A stretch of DNA of 64,000 bases, taken from positions 124,001 through 188,000 of the forward strand of contig JAMPFK010000002.1 of the NCBI GenBank assembly GCA_023664485.1. Reading direction: 5' to 3'. Shown here piece after piece: positions 49,393-57,926 of this stretch. The notes beneath the pieces are model-generated. The model worked only from the letters and a program-made list of their open reading frames with translations. It was not told the DNA's origin and did no database searches. The position numbers and the translations under genes are program-made. Origin of the DNA: Bacteroides fragilis. Lineage in GTDB: Bacteria > Bacillota > Clostridia > Lachnospirales > Lachnospiraceae. Within the stretch, counting starts at the first letter, position 1, and each line of letters opens with the position of its first letter.

Positions 49393-51324
49393 ATGGTTAT
49401 TATGGCAAAAGAACCTAAATATGATGCGTCCAGTATCACCGTGCTGGAAGGGCTGGAAGCCGTCAGGGTCAGACCGGGTATGTATATCGGAAGCGTATCG
49501 ACGAAGGGCCTGAACCATTTGATCTATGAAATCGTCGATAATGCGGTGGATGAGCATCTTGCCGGCTACTGCAATACGATTTATGTAACGCTGGAGGCGG
49601 ACGGTTCCGCTGCAATAGAAGATGATGGACGCGGCATTCCGGTAGGGATGCATGAAAAAGGCGTCAGCGCGGAAAGGCTCGTCTTTACGACCCTGCACGC
49701 CGGCGGCAAGTTCGATAACGAAGCCTACAAGACGAGCGGCGGCTTGCACGGCGTCGGCTCTTCGGTTGTCAACGCGCTCTCGGCCTGGTTACATGTACAG
49801 GTCAAAACGGAGGGGTTTATTTACGAAGATAAATATGAGCGCGGCGTACCGGTCCTGGAATTGAAGAACGGCCTTTTACCCGTTATTGGAAAGACGAAGG
49901 AAACAGGGACGAAAATTACGTTCCTGCCGGACGATACGATTTTTGACAAAACGAGGTTCAAGGAGGACGACGTGAAAAGCCGTCTGCATGAGACCGCCTA
50001 TCTGAATCCGAAGCTGACCATCGTTTTTGAGGATAAAAGAAAAGAAGAACCGGAACATATCGAATATCATGAGCCGGAAGGCATCGTCGGTTTTATCAAG
50101 GATATGAACAAATCGAAGGAGGCCGTCCATGATGTCATCTATTTTCAGGGAGAATCGGAGGGCATCAACGTGGAGGGCGCCTTTCAGTATGTGAATGAGT
50201 TTCATGAGAATGTGCTCGGTTTCTGCAACAATATTTATAATGCAGAAGGCGGAACCCATCTGACAGGCTTTAAGACGATGTTCACCAATGTCATCAATAC
50301 CTATGCCAGGGGCCTGAATATTTTAAAGGAAAAAGATATTAATTTTACGGGGGCAGACGTGAGAAACGGTATGACGGCCGTGATTTCCATCAAGCACCCG
50401 GATCCCCGTTTCGAGGGACAGACAAAGACCAAGCTGGATAATCAGGATGCCGCGAAGGTCGTCAGCAAGGTGACGGGAGACGAGATCGTCAGATATTTCG
50501 ACAGGAATCTGGAAACCTTAAAAAGCATCATCGGCTGTGCGGAAAAAGCGGCGAAGATACGGAAAGCGGAAGAAAAAGCCCGCACCAATATGCTGACGAA
50601 GCAGAAGTTTTCCTTTGATTCCAACGGAAAGCTGGCCAACTGCGAGTCCAAAGACCCATCCAAATGCGAGATTTTCATCGTGGAGGGAGATTCTGCGGGC
50701 GGCAGCGCAAAGACCGCGAGAAACCGTATGTTTCAGGCGATCCTGCCGATCCGCGGCAAAATTTTGAATGTGGAGAAGGCGAGCATCGACAAGATTCTTG
50801 CCAACGCGGAAATCAAGACGATGATCAATGCGTTCGGCTGCGGTTTTTCGGAAGGTTATGGAAACGATTTCGATATTTCCAGACTGCGTTATGATAAGAT
50901 CATTATTATGGCGGATGCGGATGTGGACGGCGCGCATATTTCCAATCTGCTTTTGACATTGTTCTACCGTTTTATGCCGGAGCTGATCTTCGAGGGCCAT
51001 GTTTATATCGCGATGCCGCCGCTCTATAAGGCGATGCCGTCGAAAGGGAAGGAAGAGTACCTGTACGACGACAAGGCGCTTGAGAAATACCGGAAAAAGC
51101 ACAAGGGGCCTTTTACCTTACAGCGTTATAAGGGTCTTGGGGAAATGGATGCGGAACAGTTGTGGGAAACGACGCTCGACCCGGAAACGAGGCTTTTGAA
51201 ACTGGTGGAGATCGAAGACGCGAGGATGGCGTCTGAGGTGACGGAAATGTTAATGGGTACGGAGGTGCCTCCCCGGAAGGAGTTCATTTACCGCCACGCG
51301 AAAGAGGCGGAGCTGGATATTTAG
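49393..51324 (+). CDS. Type IIA DNA topoisomerase subunit B (GyrB/ParE)
   Basis: 643 residues. The GHKL ATPase domain has EIVDNAVDEHLAGY, DDGRGIPVG, LHAGGKFDNEAYKTSGGLHGVGSSVVNALS. A transducer domain is followed by TOPRIM motifs EGDSAGGSAKTARNR and IMADADVDGAHISNLLLTLFYRFMP, and a C-terminal QRYKGLGEMDAEQLWETTLDP. No dnaA-dnaN-recF context is present, which favours a second (topoisomerase IV-like, ParE) pair, but sequence alone does not separate GyrB from ParE here, so no symbol is given. The start may be ATG 49393 or 49402 (MAKEPKYDA); AGAAAGG lies upstream. It is 53 bp upstream of its partner. Confidence 0.9.
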   Translation: MVIMAKEPKYDASSITVLEGLEAVRVRPGMYIGSVSTKGLNHLIYEIVDNAVDEHLAGYCNTIYVTLEADGSAAIEDDGRGIPVGMHEKGVSAERLVFTTLHAGGKFDNEAYKTSGGLHGVGSSVVNALSAWLHVQVKTEGFIYEDKYERGVPVLELKNGLLPVIGKTKETGTKITFLPDDTIFDKTRFKEDDVKSRLHETAYLNPKLTIVFEDKRKEEPEHIEYHEPEGIVGFIKDMNKSKEAVHDVIYFQGESEGINVEGAFQYVNEFHENVLGFCNNIYNAEGGTHLTGFKTMFTNVINTYARGLNILKEKDINFTGADVRNGMTAVISIKHPDPRFEGQTKTKLDNQDAAKVVSKVTGDEIVRYFDRNLETLKSIIGCAEKAAKIRKAEEKARTNMLTKQKFSFDSNGKLANCESKDPSKCEIFIVEGDSAGGSAKTARNRMFQAILPIRGKILNVEKASIDKILANAEIKTMINAFGCGFSEGYGNDFDISRLRYDKIIIMADADVDGAHISNLLLTLFYRFMPELIFEGHVYIAMPPLYKAMPSKGKEEYLYDDKALEKYRKKHKGPFTLQRYKGLGEMDAEQLWETTLDPETRLLKLVEIEDARMASEVTEMLMGTEVPPRKEFIYRHAKEAELDI

Positions 51325-51377
51325 CCTGATGAGCCGGCAGGCTCTGTGAAAGGCGGAATGTCAGAAAGGTCATAAAA

Positions 51378-53618
51378 ATGGACGATAACAGAATCATCAA
51401 AACCGAATATTCCGAGGTCATGCAGAAATCCTTTATCGACTATGCGATGAGCGTTATCATCGCCAGAGCGCTTCCCGATGTGCGGGACGGGCTGAAGCCA
51501 GTACAGAGAAGAACCCTCTATGATATGTATGAGCTCGGCATCCGTTATGACAGGCCGTACCGTAAATCGGCGCGTATCGTCGGGGATACGATGGGTAAAT
51601 ATCATCCGCACGGCGACAGCTCCATTTACGAAGCGCTTGTCGTGATGACGCAGGATTTCAAAAAGGGACTGCCCCTGATCGACGGGCACGGCAATTTTGG
51701 CAATATCGAGGGCGACGGCGCAGCGGCGATGCGTTATACGGAAGCCCGTCTGGAAAAGATCACACAGGAAGCCTTTCTGGCCGATCTGGATAAAGACGTG
51801 GTCGATTTTCTGCCTAATTTCGATGAAACGGAGAAAGAGCCGGGCGTTCTGCCCGTGAAAATACCGAATCTGCTGATCAACGGCTCGGAAGGGATTGCGG
51901 TCGGCATGGCGACCAGCATTCCGCCGCATAATCTGGCGGAAGTTATCAATGCGACGAAGGCTTATATGCTGGATGAAAATATTACGACGAGAGAGCTGAT
52001 GCGCTACGTCAAGGGCCCCGACTTTCCGACGGGCGGCATCGTTATCAATCAGGATGAACTTCTGAATATTTATGAGACCGGGACCGGAAAGATCCGGATC
52101 CGCGGCAAGGTCGAGGTAGAGAAGGCAAAAGGAGGACGGATCAACCTCGTCATTACGGAGATCCCCTATACGATGATCGGTTCTTATATCGGCAAGTTCC
52201 TGATGGACGTAGCGGCGCTCGCGGAGACGAAAAAAACACAGGATATCGTTGATATTACCAATCAGTCTTCCAAAGAGGGCATCCGCATCGTCATCGAGCT
52301 GCGGAAAGATACCGATGTGGAAAATTTCAAGAATCTGCTCTATAAAAAGACAAAGCTGGAAGATACGTTCGGCGTGAATATGCTCGCCATCGCGGACGGC
52401 AAGCCGGAAACGATGGGCCTGAAACAGGTCATCAAGGCGAGCGTAGATTTCCAGTACGAGGTCGCCACGCGGAAATATAAGAATCTGCTGGAAAAAGAGC
52501 TGGAAAAGAAAGAAGTTCAGGAAGGTCTTATCAAAGCGTGCAATGTCATCGATCTGATCATCGAGATCCTTCGCGGTTCCAAAGACCGGGCGATGGCGAA
52601 AGCCTGTCTGGTAGAGGGCAGGGTGGAAGGCATCAGATTCCGTTCGAGAGAGTCCAAAATCATGGCGGCGCAGCTCATGTTTTCCGAGAAACAGGCGAAT
52701 GCCATTCTGGAAATGCGCCTGTATAAGCTGATTGGCCTGGAAATCGAAGCGTTGATCAACGACCATGAGGAAACGATGGCAAATATCTACCGCTATGAAG
52801 ATATTCTGGCGCGGCGGGATTCGATGGCACAGGTCATCATCAATGAACTGGATGAAATCAAATCTGCCTATGGGAGACGCAGAAGGACGGAGATCACCAA
52901 TGCCGAAGAAGCCGTTTATGTGGAGAAAAAAACGGAAGAAATGGATATCATCTTCCTGATGGACCGTTTCGGCTATGCGAGAACGATTGATTTACAGACT
53001 TATGAACGAAATAAAGAATCCGTTCATGCAGAGAATAAATATGTATTCCAGTGCAAAAATACGGGAAAGATATGCCTGTTCACCAATACCGGACAGCTCC
53101 ATACGATCAAGGCTGCGGATCTTCCTTTCGGAAAGTTCCGGGATAAAGGAGTGCCGGTGGACAACGTCAGCAATTATGAATCTGCAAGAGAAGAAATCAT
53201 TTATGCGGCGAGTCAGACGGATCTGAATCTGTACCGGGTAATTTTTGCAACAAAACTTGCAATGTTGAAGGTTGTTGACGGCGGAGAGTTCGACGTAACG
53301 AAGCGTACCGTTGCCGCGACCAGGCTGCAGGAGGGCGACGAGGTAATCAGCGTCGTGACATTAAAGGAGCAGCATCATATTATCTTACAGTCGAAGAACG
53401 GTTATTTCCTGCGCTTTACGGTTGACGAGATTCCGGAGAAAAAGAAAGGCGCTGTCGGCGTCCGCGGCATGAAGCTCGGCGAGGGAGACAGTCTGGAAGC
53501 GGTTCATTATACCCGGCATACGGATAACCGGACTATCGAATATAAAGGAAAAGAAATCGAGTTGAATAAGCTGAAGCAGGGAAGCCGGGACAGCAGGGGC
53601 GTTAAAGTACGCGTCTGA
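51378..53618 (+). CDS. Type IIA DNA topoisomerase subunit A (GyrA/ParC)
   Basis: 746 residues. The winged-helix active-site region is SVIIARALPDVRDGLKPVQRRTLYDMYELG and KYHPHGDSSIYEALVVMTQDF; catalytic Tyr lies in GAAAMRYTEARL. A coiled-coil gate (to about 500) ends at YGRRRRTEI. The C-terminal beta-pinwheel has about five blades (RFGYARTIDLQTYE, GKICLFTNTGQLHTIKAADLPFGKFRDKG, KKKGAVGVRGMKLGEGD). A clear QRRGGKG GyrA box is not visible, which favours decatenating topoisomerase IV over gyrase. Shortness (most GyrA are above 800) also points this way. It forms the heterotetramer with the upstream subunit. Confidence 0.9.
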   Translation: MDDNRIIKTEYSEVMQKSFIDYAMSVIIARALPDVRDGLKPVQRRTLYDMYELGIRYDRPYRKSARIVGDTMGKYHPHGDSSIYEALVVMTQDFKKGLPLIDGHGNFGNIEGDGAAAMRYTEARLEKITQEAFLADLDKDVVDFLPNFDETEKEPGVLPVKIPNLLINGSEGIAVGMATSIPPHNLAEVINATKAYMLDENITTRELMRYVKGPDFPTGGIVINQDELLNIYETGTGKIRIRGKVEVEKAKGGRINLVITEIPYTMIGSYIGKFLMDVAALAETKKTQDIVDITNQSSKEGIRIVIELRKDTDVENFKNLLYKKTKLEDTFGVNMLAIADGKPETMGLKQVIKASVDFQYEVATRKYKNLLEKELEKKEVQEGLIKACNVIDLIIEILRGSKDRAMAKACLVEGRVEGIRFRSRESKIMAAQLMFSEKQANAILEMRLYKLIGLEIEALINDHEETMANIYRYEDILARRDSMAQVIINELDEIKSAYGRRRRTEITNAEEAVYVEKKTEEMDIIFLMDRFGYARTIDLQTYERNKESVHAENKYVFQCKNTGKICLFTNTGQLHTIKAADLPFGKFRDKGVPVDNVSNYESAREEIIYAASQTDLNLYRVIFATKLAMLKVVDGGEFDVTKRTVAATRLQEGDEVISVVTLKEQHHIILQSKNGYFLRFTVDEIPEKKKGAVGVRGMKLGEGDSLEAVHYTRHTDNRTIEYKGKEIELNKLKQGSRDSRGVKVRV

Positions 53619-53666
53619 AAAAGCGGCTGCCGGCGCGCCTGGTTTTTTGAAAAAGGAGACTGATAT

Positions 53667-54221
53667 ATGCGGGTCATCGCGGGAAAAGCAAGAAGTTTGA
53701 AATTAAAGACGCCGGAAGGTCCGGAAACGAGGCCGACCACGGACAGGATCAAAGAAACGCTGTTCAATATGCTGCAGCCCTGCCTGCCGGGCGGGATTTT
53801 CATCGATTTGTTCAGCGGAAGCGGCGGTATCGGCATCGAGGCTCTAAGCCGCGGCGCAAAGCACGCTTATTTCGTGGAAAATCAGAAGAACGCGCTCGCC
53901 TGTATTCAGGACAACCTGAAATTTACGAGGCTTGCTGAGGACGCGACGGTCTTAAAGCAGGATGTGTTAAGCGCGCTTTCCGGCATCCATGAAAAGGAAG
54001 CGGACGTCATTTTCATGGACCCGCCTTACGGGCATGGATATGAGCGGCAGGTGCTGGAAATTTTAAGCCGTCAGCCCTATGTGACGGCGGATACGCTGAT
54101 TGTCGTGGAAGCACAGCGGGAAACGGACTTTTCCTATACGGAAGAGTTCGGGTTTACGGTGACGAAGGAAAAGCTCTATAAAACGAATAAACATGTATTC
54201 CTGATGCGGACAGGGAATTGA
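53667..54221 (+). CDS. rsmD: 16S rRNA (guanine966-N2)-methyltransferase RsmD
   Basis: 184 residues, full length. It begins MRVIAGKARSLKLKTPEG...RPTTDRIKETLFNML, with AdoMet motif IDLFSGSGGIGIEALSRGA and catalytic DPPYGHGYE (about 112-120). It methylates G966 of 16S rRNA in the assembled 30S subunit. The rsmD-coaD-ylbJ order matches Bacillus ylbH-ylbI-ylbJ. Ribosome binding site AAAAGGAGA. Confidence 0.95.
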   Translation: MRVIAGKARSLKLKTPEGPETRPTTDRIKETLFNMLQPCLPGGIFIDLFSGSGGIGIEALSRGAKHAYFVENQKNALACIQDNLKFTRLAEDATVLKQDVLSALSGIHEKEADVIFMDPPYGHGYERQVLEILSRQPYVTADTLIVVEAQRETDFSYTEEFGFTVTKEKLYKTNKHVFLMRTGN

Positions 54222-54224
54222 AAG

Positions 54225-54249
54225 AAAAATGAAAAATTTTCATTTTTTT
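54225..54249 (+). terminator. A/T-rich hairpin after rsmD
   Basis: AAAAATGAAA (54225-54234) pairs with TTTCATTTTT (54238-54247), ending in a T run. Weak energetically but well placed, 4 bp after the rsmD stop. Confidence 0.45.
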
Positions 54250-54343
54250 AAAGACATTTCCGGTAAAGTGATTTATGATAGATTCATATAGAAAACGGAG
54301 CTGAAATATCTTGGTTCCAATGCTTTTGAAAAAGGGGCATGCG

Positions 54344-54832
54344 ATGAGGGCAGCAATTTATCCGGGAAGCTTCGACCCGGTCACATTCGGACATCTTGAC
54401 GTTATTAAAAGGGCAGCCGAAATTTTTGATGAATTAACGGTGAGCGTGTTGAATAATAAAGTAAAGACTCCATTGTTTTCTGTGGAAGAACGTGTTAATA
54501 TATTGAAAGAGGCGACAAAAAAAATCCCCAACGTAAAGGTGGATTCTTTCAGCGGCCTTTTAATTGATTATGCAAAGAGCAAGGGCGTACATGTGGCGAT
54601 CCGGGGGCTGCGTGCGATTACAGATTTTGAATATGAACTGCAGATAGCCCAGACGAACCGGAAACTTTCCAACGGAGAGCTGGACACGATGTTTTTGACA
54701 ACGAGTCTGGAATACGCTTATTTAAGTTCTTCCAGCATCAAAGAGATTGCCAGCTTTAACGGAGATATCTCTCAATGCGTTCCGGAATTTGTCGGGAAAC
54801 TGGTTTACGAAAAATATGGCTATAACAGATAG
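54344..54832 (+). CDS. coaD: Phosphopantetheine adenylyltransferase
   Basis: 162 residues, standard size. The nucleotidyltransferase signature AAIYPGSFDPVTFGHLDVI (TxGH-like) is at 4-22; IRGLRAITDFEYELQIAQTNRKL and the C-terminal SSSIKEIASFNGDISQCVP complete the active site. It makes dephospho-CoA from 4'-phosphopantetheine and ATP. ATG 54344 gives the canonical N-terminus; an in-frame extension to 54311 is unlikely. The AAAGGGGC upstream serves as ribosome binding site. Confidence 0.95.
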   Translation: MRAAIYPGSFDPVTFGHLDVIKRAAEIFDELTVSVLNNKVKTPLFSVEERVNILKEATKKIPNVKVDSFSGLLIDYAKSKGVHVAIRGLRAITDFEYELQIAQTNRKLSNGELDTMFLTTSLEYAYLSSSSIKEIASFNGDISQCVPEFVGKLVYEKYGYNR

Positions 54833-54840
54833 GAGCAAAG

Positions 54841-55452
54841 ATGAGCAGCAGAATCGAACAGTTAATCGATGAAATCGAAGATTATATTGACGGATGTAAA
54901 TATCAGCCTCTTTCCAAGACGAATATCATTGTCAATAAAGAGGAGATCGACGAGCTTTTGCGCGAGCTTCGTATGAAAACGCCGGATGAAATCAAGCGTT
55001 ATCAGAAGATTATCTCCAATAAAGAGGCTATTTTAAACGATGCGCGTTCCAAAGCGGAGGCTTTGATCAACGACGCGACCGTACATACCACCGAGCTGAT
55101 CAATGAGCACGAGATCATGCAGCAGGCTTATGCGCAGGCGAACGAGGTCGTTACGATGGCGACCCATCAGGCGCAGGAAATTCTGGATAATGCCACAATC
55201 GAAGCAAACGGCGTCAGAGCGGCGGCGGTGCAGTATCTGGACGATATGCTGGCGAGCCTTGAAAATCTGATGACAACGACACTGAACGCTACGACTGCGC
55301 ATTATGAAGGTTTTTTCAATACCATCAACGGTTACAATGAAGTCGTTAAAGCGAACCGCGCGGAACTGATGCCGCAGAGCGTGGAAAAACTGCTGAAAGA
55401 AGCGGATTATGATGATAAAGCGGAAGAATCTATTAATTTGGATTTATTATAA
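54841..55452 (+). CDS. Coiled-coil protein (DivIVA/ATPase-subunit-H-like)
   Basis: 203 residues, soluble, almost entirely helical. The N-terminal IEQLIDEIEDYIDGCKYQPLSKTNIIVNKEEIDELLRELRMKTPDEIKRYQKII is followed by a long Ala-rich heptad coiled coil (about 60-150: SKAEALINDATVHTTELINEHEIMQQAYAQANEVV). The pattern is that of DivIVA-like or V-ATPase subunit H-like annotations common in Lachnospiraceae, where this gene regularly follows coaD. It is 9 bp after coaD with AGGAGC as ribosome binding site. A scaffold or membrane-edge role is possible but unproven. Confidence 0.75.
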   Translation: MSSRIEQLIDEIEDYIDGCKYQPLSKTNIIVNKEEIDELLRELRMKTPDEIKRYQKIISNKEAILNDARSKAEALINDATVHTTELINEHEIMQQAYAQANEVVTMATHQAQEILDNATIEANGVRAAAVQYLDDMLASLENLMTTTLNATTAHYEGFFNTINGYNEVVKANRAELMPQSVEKLLKEADYDDKAEESINLDLL

Positions 55453-55459
55453 GGAGCGT

Positions 55460-56884
55460 ATGAAAAAACGCATGGCCACTGACAGGATTCAAAAGTTCAC
55501 AATAAGCTGGTTTCACAGGGAAGCCGGCTTATTCTTTTTCGTAAGGGGGCTCGCGCTCCTGCTGACTGCCGCCTGCATCTGGTGTTGTGCCGGAAACGCG
55601 GCTTCTGTTTCCCATGCGAGTGAAACGGAGGCCGCAGCGCCGGACGCGGACGAAGGTTCGGTTGTCGTCGTGATCGATCCCGGACACGGCGGTGAAAATC
55701 TGGGCGCGGAATATGAAGATTATACGGAAAAAGAAATGACGCTTATCGTTGCCAGAGCGATGAAGGAAGAGCTGGAGCAGTACGAGGGCATTACCGTTTA
55801 TTTAACGAGGACGGGAGATGAGGATCTGTCGCTGGAAGAAAGATGCGAATATGCGGCGGGCGTCAATGCGGATTTTCTTTTCTGCCTGCATTTCAATATG
55901 TCCGAGCATCATACGTTGTTCGGGGCGGAAACATGGATTTCGGCTTTCGGCGAACAGTACAGCAGAGGTTATGCCTTTGCGGATATTGAGATCGGGCTGC
56001 TTCAGGAAATGGGGCTTTATTCCCGCGGCATCAAGACAAGGCTGAATGACAGGGGCGAAGATTATTATGGGATCATCCGCCATTCCAGGGAGCGGAATAT
56101 GCCCTGTGTGCTGATCGAGCACTGTCATCTCGACCAGGAGAACGACCAGCCTTTTTATGACCATCAGGACAAGCTGGAGGCTTTCGGGCGTCTGGACGCG
56201 GAAGCGGTTGCCAGATATTACGGCCTGAAATCGGAAAGCCTTGGAAAAGATTTCAGCGATTATCAGAATCTTTCGGTGCCCGTACCGTCCCGGACAGTGA
56301 AACCGGACTCCACGGAGCCGGATATCTGTATGGTCGAGCTGGTGAACCAGAATATGGAGAACGGCGAAGTGACCGTCAGCGTCTCAGCGGCGGACTATGA
56401 CAGCGGGATGCTCTATTATACCTACAGCTATAACGGCGGCATGACCTTCTCGGAATTACAGAGATGGCCGGATAAATCCATAGATACCTTTGAATTTACG
56501 CTGACTGTGCCATCCGGCATGGTCCCGCAGATCCTCATAAACGTTTATAACGGCTACGATCTGTATAAGACGAGCGATCTGCTGATCCTTCCGTCGATGA
56601 ATTATGAAACAGAGCCGGCGGGGGAGCCGGAAGAGACAGAAATGGCTGAGGATGCTGCCGCGGCGGTGGAAAGCGCCTCAGACAGCGTGCTCTCCGGGAA
56701 AAGCGGCCGGAAGGAAGCAGCCGGGGCCGGAGAAAAGGCCGTTTTGGAAGAACCGGAGCCGATGACGATGCGGTATTTCCTGCAGATATGCCTGTTCTGC
56801 GCGGCGCTCGTTTTTGCCATGGCATTTTCCATGATACTGATTCTCAGAGGGTATAAGAGAAAGCGGCGCAGAAGGCATAGATAA
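55460..56884 (+). CDS. Membrane-anchored N-acetylmuramoyl-L-alanine amidase
   Basis: 474 residues. An N-terminal hydrophobic segment (about 23-48) is followed by an Amidase_3 domain (about 65-255). Its zinc/catalytic motifs are VVVIDPGHGGENLGAE (His), EKEMTLIVARAMKEEL (Glu), CLHFNMSEHH (His) and PCVLIEHCHLDQEND (Glu). A beta-sandwich-like region follows (about 280-385), then an acidic linker and a C-terminal helix (about 438-462) with the positive stop-transfer KRKRRRRHR. It cleaves the bond between MurNAc and the stem peptide. Two membrane segments would tether it at both ends, unusual for amidases. ATG 55460 has AAGGAGC upstream. Convergent overlap with ylbJ of 41 bp. Confidence 0.85.
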   Translation: MKKRMATDRIQKFTISWFHREAGLFFFVRGLALLLTAACIWCCAGNAASVSHASETEAAAPDADEGSVVVVIDPGHGGENLGAEYEDYTEKEMTLIVARAMKEELEQYEGITVYLTRTGDEDLSLEERCEYAAGVNADFLFCLHFNMSEHHTLFGAETWISAFGEQYSRGYAFADIEIGLLQEMGLYSRGIKTRLNDRGEDYYGIIRHSRERNMPCVLIEHCHLDQENDQPFYDHQDKLEAFGRLDAEAVARYYGLKSESLGKDFSDYQNLSVPVPSRTVKPDSTEPDICMVELVNQNMENGEVTVSVSAADYDSGMLYYTYSYNGGMTFSELQRWPDKSIDTFEFTLTVPSGMVPQILINVYNGYDLYKTSDLLILPSMNYETEPAGEPEETEMAEDAAAAVESASDSVLSGKSGRKEAAGAGEKAVLEEPEPMTMRYFLQICLFCAALVFAMAFSMILILRGYKRKRRRRHR

Positions 56885-57869
56885 GCGCAGTCGCGGCTGT
56901 CTGGATGCTTTTGTGCAGGAAATATCGTGAAATGGACAGATTCGTGCCTTTTATCATACTGTACGTCTGTGCCATGCAGGAAAGCCCGCCGAAGGGAAGC
57001 AGGATCAGCACCATATAGCCGCCTTCCTTTCCGACGCGGCTGATGCCGCTCGTGATTTCCAGCAGGCAGTTGCACAGGGCCGGAAAACTGCCGGACAGAG
57101 GATTTCCCGCCAGTCCGCCTGCCGGGGAGGCAAAAGGCAGGAACAGGATATTTAACAGATTAAAGAAGACCATATAGCCGCCCAGCTTGCCGATGCCGAT
57201 CAGGCCGGAAACGATGGAATCGTCTATGGCTGCTAAGAGGGATGGCCGGGCCGGCTTTGCCAGGGAGGCGGCAAGAAAGACGGCGGAGCGGGAAGCTTTC
57301 GTAGAAAGGGAACCCGTATGAAACGCCGGAACCGGACAGCGCGTCCTTATGCGCGGACAGCCGAGAAGATGGAGGAATACGCCGTAGCAGAGCGGCACGC
57401 CGTACATAATGAGAAAAGGCAGACAGCCGGATAAGGACAGGGCGCCCGTCACAAAGCTGAGAAAATAAATCGGGCCGATATTGTTACAGAAAGCAAGCAG
57501 ATAGGCGCCTTCTTCTTCCGATAATTTCCCGGCCCGGCACAGCTCGCCGACGACCCTTGCGCCCATCGGGAAGCCGCAGAGCATCCCCATTAAAATGACA
57601 TAGGAGCCATTCAGGGAAGTTCCCCATATTTTATGAAAAAGGGGATGGAAGAAACGGGCAAAGTTTTCCGTCAGATTCATCCGCACCATGACGCCGGAGA
57701 GAATCATGAACGGAAACAGGGTCGGGATCATCTTGCGGAACCAAAGAAGCAGACCGGTGCCGGCATAGTCGAGCGACCGGGCAGGATAGCGCAGGAGCAG
57801 AAAAGTCAGGTAGAGGGAAAGCAGCGTAAAAAGTATTTGTACAAAAGTATCTTTTAACTTTCGCAGCAT
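56844..57869 (-). CDS. ylbJ: Sporulation integral membrane protein YlbJ
   Basis: 341 residues from ATG 57869 (57902 in a longer reading). About eight hydrophobic segments with the nucleoside-recognition/gate-like pattern: GTGLLLWFRKMIPTLFPFMILSGVMVRMNLTENFARFFHPLF and GSYVILMGMLCGFPMGARVVGELCRAGKLSEEEGAYLLAFCNNIGPIYFLSFV. These match YlbJ (SpoVV), which is needed for dipicolinic acid transport into the forespore in Bacillus. Position after rsmD-coaD supports the name. GGCGG lies upstream of ATG 57869. The 3' end overlaps the amidase gene in opposite orientation. Confidence 0.85.
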   Translation of the reverse strand: MLRKLKDTFVQILFTLLSLYLTFLLLRYPARSLDYAGTGLLLWFRKMIPTLFPFMILSGVMVRMNLTENFARFFHPLFHKIWGTSLNGSYVILMGMLCGFPMGARVVGELCRAGKLSEEEGAYLLAFCNNIGPIYFLSFVTGALSLSGCLPFLIMYGVPLCYGVFLHLLGCPRIRTRCPVPAFHTGSLSTKASRSAVFLAASLAKPARPSLLAAIDDSIVSGLIGIGKLGGYMVFFNLLNILFLPFASPAGGLAGNPLSGSFPALCNCLLEITSGISRVGKEGGYMVLILLPFGGLSCMAQTYSMIKGTNLSISRYFLHKSIQTAATALIYAFCAAFSYTL

Positions 57870-57926
57870 GATCCATCCGCCTTTTTCAGAGTTCTTTTTC
57901 ATTATATGAGGGAAGGAAGAAGGGAT

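Noticed and set aside
51321..52766. 481-codon - strand frame over the topoisomerase A gene
   Set aside because: Shadow of a gene with all active-site motifs.
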